Shown here: positions 36,201 through 44,301 of the stretch, in pieces
How positions within the stretch are numbered: the first letter of the stretch is position 1
Layout of the letters: each line of letters starts with the position of its first letter
Origin: Gemmatimonadota bacterium
GTDB taxonomy: Bacteria > Gemmatimonadota > Gemmatimonadetes > Longimicrobiales > Gaopeijiaceae
Length of the DNA: 64,000 nucleotides
Assembly: GCA_022826565.1 (NCBI GenBank)
Contig: JAJDUP010000035.1
Location: forward strand, 1 to 64,000
Direction: 5' to 3'
Notes under the pieces: model-generated
Told to the model about the DNA's origin: nothing
What the model saw: only the letters and a program-made list of their open reading frames with translations
Databases searched by the model: none
Translations under genes and position numbers: made by a program

Positions 36201-36436
36201 GCAGCGGTCCCGCGGCAGGCGCCTCCGTGTGGGGGACCATCGAGCGCGCGACCCACGCTCCCACCGCCGACCAGCTCTGGCAAATCGACCGTTCATGGGA
36301 GGAGCTGCCCGCCGTGATCGAGCGGCTGAACGAACTTCTCACGGACCGGCTCCCCGCGCTCAACGCCAGGGTGTACGCGGAGGGGCTGCGGCCGAAGACG
36401 GGTGAGGCGGTTGTGATGCCGAGACGGGAGCCGTGA
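33251..36436 (+). CDS. Secreted VPS10/sortilin-type beta-propeller protein
   Basis: A 1061-aa exported protein. GTG 33251 is the best start (GGAGA upstream); it gives a signal peptide with GAVLAGLLLASVSFG and a mature part beginning near LAQNAPAD. The bulk is BNR/VPS10 repeats, seen as YRSTDAGRTW, YRTTDGGRTW, YRTTDGGDTW, YRSTDRGETW and ASTDFGESW, forming one or two propellers. The C-terminal 300 residues are helical with a Gly-rich patch. Proteins of this family are often annotated as glycosyl hydrolases, but no catalytic residues are evident. It probably binds or degrades extracellular polymers. The gene faces away from the epimerase. Confidence 0.85.
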   Translation: MDRTERLRPFPNRSLTAAGAVLAGLLLASVSFGRLLAQNAPADAVAQATAALEFRTIGPTIMGGRVADLAVVESDPRIFYVGVATGGVWKTENAGITFTHVFRDEATASVGDVTVAPSNPNVVWVGTGEPNNRQSSPWGNGVYRSTDAGRTWTHLGLENTHHIARIQVHPRDPDVAYVAAVGHLWGPNPERGVYRTTDGGRTWERVLFIDDDTGATELVMDPGDPRTLFAATYQRRRRAWGFNGGGPGSGIYRTTDGGDTWTELTEGLPEGDKGRIGLDIYRRDGNVVFALVEADARVPGQGFGGGAGADAKNGVYRSTDRGETWEQISTTNNRPMYYSQVRVDPNDPERLYLGGANLYRSSDGGRNFTPDAAAEVHLDHHALWINPADSDHLILAGDGGVSISWDRSDNWVQLRNLPLGQFYEIGVDMRDPYHVCGGLQDNGSWCAPSNTLSNQGIRTRDWYNVGSGDGFFTVMHPTNPELMFAESQGGNLMRVHLSTGERARIRPLPRPSGEDDDRSLRWNWDTPMLLSAHDDEVVYAGSNILFRSPDLGQSWAEISGDLTHAIDRDTLQLMGVAGGEPQMSRNDGQSNYGNLTAVAESPLDAAVLYTGSDDGRLHVTRDGGGSWTEITGNVPGLPPYTYVTRIVASQGTAGEVFAAFDGHRSDDFEPYVYASTDFGESWTRITDGLPATSLNALAQHPRAHNLLFAGSEVGVHFSIDRGASWHDLGNGLPTVPVDDIVVHPRDNDLVIGTHGLGIWIMDDIAPIEHLSADVMAAAAHLYPVRRATSYNLYTPQGWTPGIYEAPNPPAGARIRYHLGAATDSVTLTITDSGGAVLRELDGTGDAGLNEVIWDLRLATDGADGVAMDPGPRVLPGGYAVALAAGDATMDTPVVVRLDPRVQISRSDLMARHAAMMDSYRLSGAVSGARERMGEMRDQLGQIDEHVAAAAEAPKDLTEALAAFRDDLEALQDDIGGGGGFGGGGSGPAAGASVWGTIERATHAPTADQLWQIDRSWEELPAVIERLNELLTDRLPALNARVYAEGLRPKTGEAVVMPRREP

Positions 36437-36449
36437 GCGGGGAGGTGCG

Positions 36450-37703
36450 ATGACGCAGGCGGATCCCACCCTCACCCGCAAGGTCAACCACGCCGCCCTG
36501 GCCGCCGGCCTCGCCGCCGGAATCGCCTTCGGCCTCCTCGCCACCGGCACCGGCAGCCCGGCGCTCACCTCGCTGGCCACCGGGGTCCGCCCCCTCGGCA
36601 CGCTCTTCGTCAACGCCATCCAGATGGTCGTCATCCCGCTGGTGGTGTGTGTCATCTTCACCGGCATCGCGCGCCTCGGCGACCTGCGCAAGGCGGGCCG
36701 GCTGGGCGGATCATCGATCCTCTTCTTCTGGCTGACCACCGTCCCCGCGATCCTCATCGGCATGGGTCTGATGGTGTTCGCGCTCCGCTTCAGCCCCGAA
36801 GTCGCTGCCCCGGCCGTTCAGGACACAGCCGTCCGTGAGTTCCCCGGGCTGCTCGAGTTCCTCGTCACCGTCGTCCCACGCAACCCCTTCCAGGCTGCGG
36901 CCGACGGCGCGCTGCTGCCGCTGATCGTCTTCGCCGCCATTTTCGCCGCCGCCGCGGGCACCCTCCCGGCCGAACGCCGCGCCAGCCTCCTCGACCTGGC
37001 CGACACGGTCACCGAGACCCTGGTCACGATCGTCTACTGGATCCTGTGGATCGGGCCCATCGGGCTTTTCGGGCTCACCGCGCCCGTCACCGCCGAACTC
37101 GGCTGGTCGCTTCTGGCCAGCCTCGGCGTCTTCATCCTCACCGTGATCGTCGGCCTCTTCGCATTCATCGGGATCGTCTACATCCCCGCCGCGCGATTCC
37201 TGGGCGGCCTGCCGCTCCGCACCTACCTGCGCGGCACCGCCGGCTCCTGCACCGTCGGCTTCAGCGCCACCAGCTCCGTCGCCACCTTCCCCGTCATGCT
37301 CGCCGACGCGGAGGCCCGGCTCGGCGTCTCCCCGACCACCGCGCGCCTGGTCCTGCCTCTCGCCGCATCGCTCAACCGCGCCGGCAGCGCACTCTTCCAG
37401 GGCGCCGCGGTCGTCTTTCTCGCCTCGCTCTACGACGTCCCCCTGCCCGCTGCAGCGATGGCAGCCGCCGTGTTCGCTACCTTCCTCGCCTCGATGACCG
37501 TCGCCCCGGTCCCGAGCTCGAGCATCGTGTCGCTCGTCCCGACGCTGGCCACGGTCGGCGTTCCGCAGGCGGGCCTCGCGATCCTCCTCGGAGTGGACCG
37601 GATCCCCGACATGTTCCGCAGCGCCACGAATGTGCTCGGCCACATGACGGCTGCCTCTGTGGTTGATCGACTGAGCGCGAAGAAGGCCCCCCGGCAACCC
37701 TGA
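36450..37703 (+). CDS. Dicarboxylate/amino acid:cation symporter (SDF family)
   Basis: A 417-aa inner-membrane secondary transporter with about eight hydrophobic segments, the first being NHAALAAGLAAGIAFGLLA. The serine-rich re-entrant loop is SATSSVATFPVML, and the substrate-binding motif usually written NMDGT appears as LNRAGSALF. Members exchange Na+ or H+ with glutamate, aspartate or C4-dicarboxylates. The altered NMDGT motif leaves the substrate uncertain. It lies 13 bp after the VPS10-like gene and may be co-transcribed. Confidence 0.88.
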   Translation: MTQADPTLTRKVNHAALAAGLAAGIAFGLLATGTGSPALTSLATGVRPLGTLFVNAIQMVVIPLVVCVIFTGIARLGDLRKAGRLGGSSILFFWLTTVPAILIGMGLMVFALRFSPEVAAPAVQDTAVREFPGLLEFLVTVVPRNPFQAAADGALLPLIVFAAIFAAAAGTLPAERRASLLDLADTVTETLVTIVYWILWIGPIGLFGLTAPVTAELGWSLLASLGVFILTVIVGLFAFIGIVYIPAARFLGGLPLRTYLRGTAGSCTVGFSATSSVATFPVMLADAEARLGVSPTTARLVLPLAASLNRAGSALFQGAAVVFLASLYDVPLPAAAMAAAVFATFLASMTVAPVPSSSIVSLVPTLATVGVPQAGLAILLGVDRIPDMFRSATNVLGHMTAASVVDRLSAKKAPRQP

Positions 37704-37916
37704 CCCGGCCGGCGCATCCGAGGTCCCCTTCAAGTGGGTGCCCGCCCAGGGATCCCCGGTTGGTCACGCGCTCCGCTCGCCGAGACCCGTGAAATCGGCC
37801 GCCGGACCCGGAAGGGCTGACGATGACCGCCCGCCGCCGTTGACGGTGAGGGTACGCTCGGGGCCTACCGGTGTTATCGTCGTCACGGAACGTGTTCACC
37901 CCCATCGCCCCTACCA

Positions 37917-38164
37917 AGTGTCCTGTCCCGGAACTTTCTCGGCTGATTCGAGCACCGATGCGTCCGCGCTAAACCGCTGTGCTCGCCGAATCGACTGTCA
38001 TGTTTATATTACAATATGTCATGTTGTCTTTACATTCTTATCTTCGGGGCTCCGCTCTGCGTTGCTCTGCGGACCAATAGCGGTGCCATTCGCCTCTCAG
38101 GGCGCCTTTCCAGCCCGGCGCCTCGCCGCTCTCGTTAGCACACGAACTTCCGGGACGGGACACT
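37917..38164. repeat. 248-bp MITE-like element with 17-bp terminal inverted repeats
   Basis: The left end reads AGTGTCCTGTCCCGGAA (37917-37933). The right end is TTCCGGGACGGGACACT (38148-38164), its inverse with one mismatch. No reading frame fills the space. A related end, with the same subterminal CTCGGCTG and TTCGAGCACCGAT words, occurs ahead of the second Fur-family gene near 46808. A non-autonomous transposon or a duplicated leader would both explain this. Confidence 0.55.
37996..38025 (+). promoter_or_regulatory. Direct-repeat operator/promoter candidate upstream of the Fur-family gene
   Basis: TGTCATGTT occurs twice, at 37996-38004 and 38017-38025, exactly 21 bp (two helical turns) apart, with the AT-rich TATATTACAATA between. 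In this GC-rich window it is the most promoter-like segment ahead of the regulator gene. Confidence 0.45.
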
Positions 38165-38166
38165 AG

Positions 38167-38535
38167 ATGCAACGAGACACCCGTCAACGCCGGGCGATCC
38201 GCCGCGTGTTCATGAACGCCGGGCGCCCTCTCACGTGTGAGGAGGTCCTCCGGTACGGCCAACGAATCGTGCCGTCACTCGGAGTGGCGACCGTCTACCG
38301 GAACGTGAAGATCCTGGCTGGCGAAGGGTGGCTGTCGGAAGTAGAGCTCCCGGGCGGCGGTCTGCGGTACGAGTTGGCCGACCGTCCGCATCATCATCAC
38401 TTCCTGTGCCACTCCTGCGACCAGGCGTTCGACGTCTATCAGTGCCCGGTCGAAGTCGAGGCGCTGGCGCCCGACGGCTTCGAGGTTGACGGCCACGAGC
38501 TGATTCTCTTCGGTCGCTGCGCGGCGTGTACCTGA
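38167..38535 (+). CDS. Fur-family metalloregulator, Zur-like (copy 1)
   Basis: A 122-aa DNA-binding repressor. The N-terminal winged helix contains RQRRAIRRVF and GVATVYRNVKIL, and the metal site includes HHHHFLCHSC and a C-terminal CAAC. Two CxxC pairs give the structural zinc. It is about 70 percent alike by eye to the protein encoded at 46425-46799. Genes nearby (TonB receptor, DUF2946-like, His-rich ZrgA-like) point to zinc rather than iron as the sensed metal. This is an inference from context. Confidence 0.85.
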   Translation: MQRDTRQRRAIRRVFMNAGRPLTCEEVLRYGQRIVPSLGVATVYRNVKILAGEGWLSEVELPGGGLRYELADRPHHHHFLCHSCDQAFDVYQCPVEVEALAPDGFEVDGHELILFGRCAACT

Positions 38536-38616
38536 CGGCCTCACGACCCAGGCGCTTCTCCACAGCGGCCTGGTGGCCACTGTCGCCAGAGGGCCGTGGG
38601 CTACTCCCCCTTGTCC

Positions 38617-38641
38617 GTTATCAATAATACACTATCATTAC
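38617..38641. promoter_or_regulatory. Candidate Zur operator ahead of the DUF2946-like/TonB receptor genes
   Basis: An AT-rich site that includes AATACACTATCATT (38626-38639). The complement AATGATA-GTG-TATTATT is close to a 7-3-7 inverted repeat. The identical 14-mer recurs at 47471-47484 between the DUF3299 and ZrgA-like genes. Its position is about 95 bp ahead of the first start codon. Confidence 0.65.
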
Positions 38642-38735
38642 GGTCCAGGCACTCGCCTGCTCTTCCAGCTCCTGTCGGGAGCGTGACACCATCGGCTGCA
38701 CGCAGAAGAGCGGATGCAAACAAACCGGAGTCTTG

Positions 38736-39053
38736 ATGACCCGCCGGGTTGACCCGGCACGGATACGGGGGCGCATGCGCTCGCTCACCGGAATCGCTGC
38801 CGCCCTCTCGCTTCTGTTCGTCTCTGTCGTGGAGGCCTCCCATTCGCACGAAGACGAGGCCGAGTCCGCTGCAGAGTGTTCCGTATGCCAGGTGGGGAAG
38901 ACGCCGAGTCACACGACCGGGTCGTATGCGCCGGGTCTCACCTTCCCGAGCCTGTTTCGGGCTCCGGCCATCGCGGCACATGGCCCGCGCCCCGCGGCCC
39001 TTCAATTCTCCCCCCACCGGAGCCGCGCTCCCCCCCTCTCGGTCTCTCTGTAG
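38736..39053 (+). CDS. Small secreted DUF2946-like protein
   Basis: A 105-aa protein with an N-terminal hydrophobic signal (LTGIAAALSLLFVSVVEA), followed directly by a possible metal-binding HSHEDE and CSVC. Such His/Cys patches after a signal are characteristic of DUF2946-type proteins that accompany metal-uptake TonB receptors. The C-terminal half is Pro/Ser-rich. ATG 38736 has GGAG upstream. A metal-regulated site lies ahead, so it probably shares an operon with the receptor. Confidence 0.68.
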   Translation: MTRRVDPARIRGRMRSLTGIAAALSLLFVSVVEASHSHEDEAESAAECSVCQVGKTPSHTTGSYAPGLTFPSLFRAPAIAAHGPRPAALQFSPHRSRAPPLSVSL

Positions 39054-39140
39054 CGAGAAGTTCCCTTGGCCGACCCCCGGTCAGCCGAAGACTTGTCCAC
39101 GGTTTGCGCCGCCGACGGCGCAACCAGCAGGAGACAAATC

Positions 39141-41396
39141 ATGTCGTCACCCGGTATTTCCATAACGATACCCACGCGCTTGCCCGTCCCCGTTTTCCTC
39201 CTCGGGATGATCCTCGCAGGCGTTCCGGCACCCTCCGCGGGCTCGACACCTGTCGAGCAGCAGGCCGCAGACACCATTGACTACGTAGCGGGGATCGTCC
39301 GGTCGGCAGACAGCGGGACCCCTCTCGCGGGCGCGGTGGTGGTGGTCGTCAGCACGGGCGGCAGCGCAATTACGCACAGCGACGGGTCGTTCCGTATCGC
39401 CGTGCCGGATGCGGAGCGGTATCGGCTCCGGACCGATCGTCTGGGGTACGCGGTGGCTACCGTCGAGGTCGGACACGGGGAGCGGGCCACAGTCGACCTT
39501 GAGGTGGCTGCCATCCCATTGCCGGACGTCGTCGTCACGGCCGTCCTGAGTCCCAAGGCAGCCAACGAGACGACTCGGCCTTCCTCCGTCTTCGCGCAGG
39601 AGAAGCTGCAGCGGCACCTGGCGGGAACCGTTGCGCAGACGGTTGCATCGGTTCCTGGGGTGGCCGTGACCAGCATGGGGCCGGGCACCTCCCAGCCGGT
39701 CATCCGCGGCCTGGGAGGAGACAGGATCCTCATGCTCGAAGACGGCCAGCGGGTGGGTGACGTCGTCAACAGCGGCGCAGACCACGCCACGGCGCTCGCC
39801 CCTTCCTCGGCCCGGCGGATCGACGTGATTCGGGGACCAAGCGCGATTCTCTACGGTAGCAGCGCACTCGGCGGGGTGATCAACGTGGTTCGGGACGAGG
39901 TGCCCCTCGCGGTGCCGTACCGCGCGACCGGCTTCACCTCGCTCCAGACGGAGACGGCGACTCGGGCCATCGGGGGGAGCAGCCAGTTGACGGTCGGGAT
40001 CACCGAGCACGTCCCCCTTCGCGTCGAGGTGTCGAGACACGGGGGGGGAGACTTGCGGACGCCCATCGGGACACTTGCCGGAACCCAGACCGACACGTGG
40101 AGCGTGGCCGGCGGGTCATCGTGGGTGGACGACTGGGGCTACGCGGGCGGTTCGTTTCGCTTCTACTCGAACGACTACGGGATCCCCGGAGGATTCCTCG
40201 GCGGCCACACGAATCCGGTGCGCACGGAGCAGGAGAGAGCCGCAGGTCGATTTCGCAGCGTCATCCGGCCCGGGCGAGGCTTCGAGGCGATTGAACTCGA
40301 TGCCGGCTACACGTGGTACCGACACAATGAGTGGGAACCCCCGAACATCCTGGGAACGCTCTTCGAGCGGCAGATCGCGAGCGGGGAGGCGCGGGCGCGG
40401 CACGCCGAGTGGGGGCCGTTCGCATCGGGCGCCGTCGGAGCGAGAGTCTCGTGGGAGCAATTCGGATTCGGTGGTGCGCTGTACTCCCCGAATACACGGC
40501 GAAGGACGCAGGCCGCGTATGTCCTTGAGGAGATCCAGCTCGATCCGGTCCTGATCGAGGCCGGGCTCCGCTACGATCGGGTCGACCTGGAGCCAAACAG
40601 GGAGGAGATGTCCGACATCGGGCACATCCGCGCACGTTCCTTTGGCGCGGTCTCCGGATCTCTGGGCGCACTTCTGCGGTTGACGGGGCAGTTCACCGTG
40701 GGAGCAAGCGTGGGCCGGGCCTTTCGCACCCCGGATGTACACGAACTCTACTCGGAGGGGCCGCACCTCGCGGCCAATTCATTCGACGTTGGCAATCCCT
40801 CGCTCGAGACGGAAACGGGGCTCGGAATTGACGTGTTCGGGCGTATCACAGGGCAGCGCCTCAGCGCTGAGGTGACGTGGTTTCGAAACACGATCGCGGG
40901 CTACATCTTTCCGCAGGCGACCGGGAAGCTCAGCCGTGTACTGCTCCCCATCTATCAGTACGTGGGCGAGGACGCACTTCTGACCGGTTTCGAGAGCCTG
41001 CTCGAGTGGTCGATGCCCGCCGGATTCAAGCTGGAGGCCGCCGCGTCGTTCGTGCAGGGCACGATCCGCGCCAACGACGAACCTCTTCCGTTCATGCCCC
41101 CGCTCCAGGGCCGCATTGCGATCGGCTATTCGCCGGTGGACTGGTTCGTGGAGGCCGAGGCCCGGATGGCCGGGAGCCAGGAACGGACCGGGCGGTTCGA
41201 GCAACCAACCGACGGATACGCGGTCCTTGGCCTCTCGGGCGGCGTGCGCCTCACCTTCGCCGGGCGACTGCACGTCGTGACGCTCCACCTCGACAACATC
41301 GGCGATACCGAATACCGCAACCACCTCTCCCGCGTGAAGGAGATCATGCCCGAGGCCGCAAGGGGCGTGGGTGCTACCTACCGGGTCGTATTCTAG
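39141..41396 (+). CDS. TonB-dependent outer-membrane receptor (probable zinc uptake)
   Basis: A 751-aa receptor. ATG 39141 has AGGAGACAAATC before it and opens a signal peptide (VPVFLLGMILAGVPAPSAG). A carboxypeptidase-like beta domain follows (GIVRSADSGTPLAGAVVVV), then the plug domain (QTVASVPGVAVTSMG, IRGLGGDRILMLEDGQRVGD, IDVIRGPSAILYGSSALGG) and a 22-strand barrel ending GVGATYRVVF. The plug and barrel style is that of ZnuD-type receptors, and an upstream operator-like site is shared with other zinc genes. It needs a TonB/ExbBD complex that is not encoded here. Confidence 0.88.
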   Translation: MSSPGISITIPTRLPVPVFLLGMILAGVPAPSAGSTPVEQQAADTIDYVAGIVRSADSGTPLAGAVVVVVSTGGSAITHSDGSFRIAVPDAERYRLRTDRLGYAVATVEVGHGERATVDLEVAAIPLPDVVVTAVLSPKAANETTRPSSVFAQEKLQRHLAGTVAQTVASVPGVAVTSMGPGTSQPVIRGLGGDRILMLEDGQRVGDVVNSGADHATALAPSSARRIDVIRGPSAILYGSSALGGVINVVRDEVPLAVPYRATGFTSLQTETATRAIGGSSQLTVGITEHVPLRVEVSRHGGGDLRTPIGTLAGTQTDTWSVAGGSSWVDDWGYAGGSFRFYSNDYGIPGGFLGGHTNPVRTEQERAAGRFRSVIRPGRGFEAIELDAGYTWYRHNEWEPPNILGTLFERQIASGEARARHAEWGPFASGAVGARVSWEQFGFGGALYSPNTRRRTQAAYVLEEIQLDPVLIEAGLRYDRVDLEPNREEMSDIGHIRARSFGAVSGSLGALLRLTGQFTVGASVGRAFRTPDVHELYSEGPHLAANSFDVGNPSLETETGLGIDVFGRITGQRLSAEVTWFRNTIAGYIFPQATGKLSRVLLPIYQYVGEDALLTGFESLLEWSMPAGFKLEAAASFVQGTIRANDEPLPFMPPLQGRIAIGYSPVDWFVEAEARMAGSQERTGRFEQPTDGYAVLGLSGGVRLTFAGRLHVVTLHLDNIGDTEYRNHLSRVKEIMPEAARGVGATYRVVF

Positions 41397-41452
41397 GAAA
41401 CGTGATCCAGCTCGACGTTTTGCCGAGACGGCAAGGGGCATGAAATGAGGAC

Positions 41453-42607
41453 ATGGAGCGAAACGGTTCGGGTGGGCCGATGACGAACGGCACCCGGACA
41501 CTCGACGTTGTCATCGTCGGCGCCGGGGCTGCGGGTCTCGGCTTTGCCGTGACGTTGCGCCACCTGGGAATCGAGAACTTCGGGATCCTCGACCGCGCCG
41601 CGGTTGGTGCCTCGTTTCTGCGTTGGCCCCGACAAACGCGCTTTATCACGCCGTCGTTCACCAGTAACCAGTTCGGCCTGCTGGATCTGAACGCCGTCTG
41701 TCTGGAAACCTCGCCGGCCTACTCGGTCGGCACCGAGCACCCCACGGGGACGGAGTACGCCGCTTATCTGCAGGGGATAGCCGAGCATTTCGAATTGCCC
41801 ATAGCGACCGGGGCCGACGTTCTCTCGATCACCAGGAAAACGCGGCACCAGCCGTTTCGGCTGGAGACGAGTCGCGGCGAGATCCGTGCGCGGTTCGTGG
41901 TATGGGCGGGCGGCGAAATGCAGTATCCGCAGACCGGCGGCTTCCGCGGCGCCGAGCTTTGCCTGCACTACTCCGAGGTGACCTCATGGGATGATCTTGC
42001 CGGCGGTGAAAGATGCATCATCGGCGGTGCCGAGAGCGGCGTCGACGCCGCCGTCGCGCTGGCCGCCGCCGGTAGGCAAGCCCTCGTCTTCGACCGCGAG
42101 GAACCGTGGAATCGAAGAGGCTCGGACCCCAGCCAACTCTTGTCACCGTTTTCGCGGGCGCGCCTGCATTCGGCCGTTGAATCCGGCCGGGTGACGTTGT
42201 GCGGCGGCTGTGCCGTTACCGGCGTTCGCCGCAACGGCAACGGCTATCAGTTGGCGTTCGAGGACGGTGAGGTCATGGACTGCGCCGAGAAGCCGATCCT
42301 GGCCACCGGATTCGTCGGTTCGGCAAGCCTCGTTCGCTCTTTGTTCGATTGGCAACATGAGAACTTTCCGTTGCTGACGGAAAACGACGAATCCACCGTG
42401 ACGAGAGGGCTCTTCCTGGTCGGCCCTCAGGTGCGCCAGGGCAACCTCATCTTCTGCTTCATCTACAAGTTCCGCCAACGCTTCGCCGTGGTGGCCAACC
42501 AGATCGCCCGCCGCCTGCGAGTGAGCACGGAGCCGCTGAAGTGGTACCGCCGCCACGGGATGTACCTCGACGATCTGTCGTGCTGCGAAGATGCCTGCGC
42601 TTGTTGA
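41453..42607 (+). CDS. FAD-dependent oxidoreductase with a Cys-rich C-terminus
   Basis: A 384-aa flavoprotein. The dinucleotide-binding motif VIVGAGAAGLGFAVTL lies near residues 20-35, a second Rossmann-type motif CIIGGAESGVDAAVALA near 184-200, and ILATGFVGSASL marks the FAD-domain end. It ends in CCEDACAC, a four-cysteine cluster that could bind a metal or be redox-active. ATG 41480 is a shorter start. Stop TGA overlaps the next gene by 4 bp if that gene starts at TTG 42604. Its place among zinc genes suggests a metal-linked redox role. Confidence 0.8.
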   Translation: MERNGSGGPMTNGTRTLDVVIVGAGAAGLGFAVTLRHLGIENFGILDRAAVGASFLRWPRQTRFITPSFTSNQFGLLDLNAVCLETSPAYSVGTEHPTGTEYAAYLQGIAEHFELPIATGADVLSITRKTRHQPFRLETSRGEIRARFVVWAGGEMQYPQTGGFRGAELCLHYSEVTSWDDLAGGERCIIGGAESGVDAAVALAAAGRQALVFDREEPWNRRGSDPSQLLSPFSRARLHSAVESGRVTLCGGCAVTGVRRNGNGYQLAFEDGEVMDCAEKPILATGFVGSASLVRSLFDWQHENFPLLTENDESTVTRGLFLVGPQVRQGNLIFCFIYKFRQRFAVVANQIARRLRVSTEPLKWYRRHGMYLDDLSCCEDACAC

Positions 42608-43695
42608 ATAGGTCCGGGTCCGCCCTTGGGCCTTTCTGGGCGCTGCTGCTGTTGCTGGCGCCCGTCTGGGTCGCGGTTGACACCGCCAACCGTCTCGCGG
42701 ATCGAATCGACCCCTGGGTCCGCGCCCGGACCGAGCCGCTGACCGGGTTGCTGACGAGTTGGCCGCAGCCGTTTGCGGAGATCCTGGCTGGCGACTACGG
42801 CTTTGTCACGATGGGACCGCTGCTGCTGGTGTGGGCGACTCCGGTCGTCGTGCTCCATGCGCTGCTGATGGGTGCGTACAAGTCGAGCGGCCTGCTCCAC
42901 CGCCTGACGACCGCCATGAATCCGTGGCTGCGGCCGTTCGGCATGACGGGCCGGGAGTTGGCGCGGGTCGTGATGGGTCTCGGCTGCAACGTGCCCGCCG
43001 TCATCAGCGCACGCTCTTCGCCGGCTTGCTCGCGTGGCGCATGCGTTTCGGCCATTGCCTTCGGTTCGGCCTGTTCGTATCAGCTGGGAGCCACGCTGGC
43101 GGTCTTCGCAGTGGCGGGACGAACCGAGTTGGTCGTGGCCTACCTGCTGTTCCTTGGCGCCACGACTGTCGCCTACGCCCGCCTCACCGCGCCGCGAGCG
43201 GCTCGTTCTTCTCTCAATGTGCTGTCGACGACGGGCCGGGTCTTCCTGGGCTGGCCGCGCCCGAGGGCCGTCTGGCTGGAGGCGCAGGGCGTGATTCTGG
43301 AGTTCTTTCGCAGGGCCTTGCCGGTCTTCTTTCTCATCACGGCCGCAGCATCTCTGTTGCATTGGCTGGGTGCGCTGCAAGCCGCGTCGACCGTCGTCGA
43401 GCCGGCGATGGCCATCTTCCGATTGCCCTCGGAGGCGGCCACGGCGGTGGTCATGGCGAGCGTGCGCAAGGACGGCATCCTGTTGCTGGCGGAGCCGGGA
43501 GTCGCCGCAAGCCTCAGCGCCGTCCAACTATTGACGGCCGTCTACCTGGCCGGCGTGCTGCTGCCTTGCATGGTCACCTGCCTGACGGTTGCGCGCGAGC
43601 AGGGCCGCGCGTTCGCGCTACGGTTGGTGGGTCGGCAGGCTGTGGCGGCCACCGCGTTCAGTGCTCTGCTGGCCTGGGGCGGAGCATGGCTGTGA
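42604..43695 (+). CDS. FeoB-Gate-like membrane permease without a GTPase domain
   Basis: A 363-aa polytopic membrane protein with about eight hydrophobic stretches. The phrase GMTGRELARVVMGLGCNVPAV resembles the FeoB Gate/nucleoside-recognition domain, with a conserved-type GCNVPA motif, and a second Gate-like repeat follows (PSEAATAVVMASVRKDGILLL). There is no N-terminal G domain. TTG 42604 would overlap the flavoprotein stop by 4 bp; GTG 42580 is an alternative. It may move a divalent metal ion together with its neighbours. Confidence 0.75.
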   Translation: MNRSGSALGPFWALLLLLAPVWVAVDTANRLADRIDPWVRARTEPLTGLLTSWPQPFAEILAGDYGFVTMGPLLLVWATPVVVLHALLMGAYKSSGLLHRLTTAMNPWLRPFGMTGRELARVVMGLGCNVPAVISARSSPACSRGACVSAIAFGSACSYQLGATLAVFAVAGRTELVVAYLLFLGATTVAYARLTAPRAARSSLNVLSTTGRVFLGWPRPRAVWLEAQGVILEFFRRALPVFFLITAAASLLHWLGALQAASTVVEPAMAIFRLPSEAATAVVMASVRKDGILLLAEPGVAASLSAVQLLTAVYLAGVLLPCMVTCLTVAREQGRAFALRLVGRQAVAATAFSALLAWGGAWL

Positions 43696-44234
43696 GCCCG
43701 GTCTCCGGCCCGCACCGACGCAAGGGGCAGGAGTTGCTACACCAGCAGTGCTGGAACTGGGGCCGGGATATCGTGCGCCCGGAAGGCAACCTCCTGCTTG
43801 AAGCGGGCTTCCTCAAACGACGGCCGCCCGAGGGAGAAACAGGATCCAGCTGCTATACGCTCGCGCTACCCAACGGCGACAGTCTCATGTTGTGGGGTTT
43901 CGGGCTCCTGTACGGAACGCCGCAGAACGGTGGCGTCTACCTCAACCGCTACCAGTTTCGACCCGTCTGGCTCCAGTCAGAGACGATCCAGGGGCCGATT
44001 TGGAAGCCCAACATGATCCCGACAGGACAGTCGCCCCCGTCGCTCCGCATGCCGGTTGATCTGACTGTCGCCGCCATTCGGCACGTCGCAGACTACGAGG
44101 AGTGGGCTCTCGCGCATTGCGGTCTCGAATATCGTCGCGCCGTCCTCCGCCAATGGAACCGGCCTTCCGGGCAACAGCCGCCGCAAACGCTTCCCAAGGC
44201 CTGGCGCTCGCTCGCCGACGCAATCGACGAGTGA
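43686..44234 (+). CDS. Conserved-looking protein of unknown function
   Basis: A 182-aa soluble protein starting at ATG 43686, 10 bp inside the permease gene. It is rich in Trp, Gly and Tyr (CWNWGRDIVRPEGNLLL, YTLALPNGDSLMLWGFGLLYG) and ends in a charged helix. The composition and the tight coupling argue for a real gene. I do not recognise a family. It appears to be the third member of a flavoprotein-permease-unknown operon. Confidence 0.65.
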   Translation: MAVSPVSGPHRRKGQELLHQQCWNWGRDIVRPEGNLLLEAGFLKRRPPEGETGSSCYTLALPNGDSLMLWGFGLLYGTPQNGGVYLNRYQFRPVWLQSETIQGPIWKPNMIPTGQSPPSLRMPVDLTVAAIRHVADYEEWALAHCGLEYRRAVLRQWNRPSGQQPPQTLPKAWRSLADAIDE

Positions 44235-44301
44235 CGGCGCGGTTGGCCGGGGCCCGATCCGGGGGTACGTTGTGAACGACAGTATGAAGGGACCGGATCA
44301 A

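Larger units (their letters stand above)
37704..38166. other. 463-bp intergenic region with an inverted-repeat element
   Basis: The left part has no gene. From 37917 the sequence is enclosed by 17-bp near-perfect inverted repeats and carries an AT-rich stretch at 37996-38025. The right repeat ends 2 bases before the start codon of the first Fur-family gene, so the region supplies that gene's promoter and leader. Confidence 0.6.

Noticed and set aside
33197-36283. 1028-codon open frame opposite the VPS10-like gene
   Set aside because: It is a shadow of the high-GC coding frame, is Arg/Gly/Val-rich, and contains no family motif. The plus-strand protein has clear repeats and a signal peptide.
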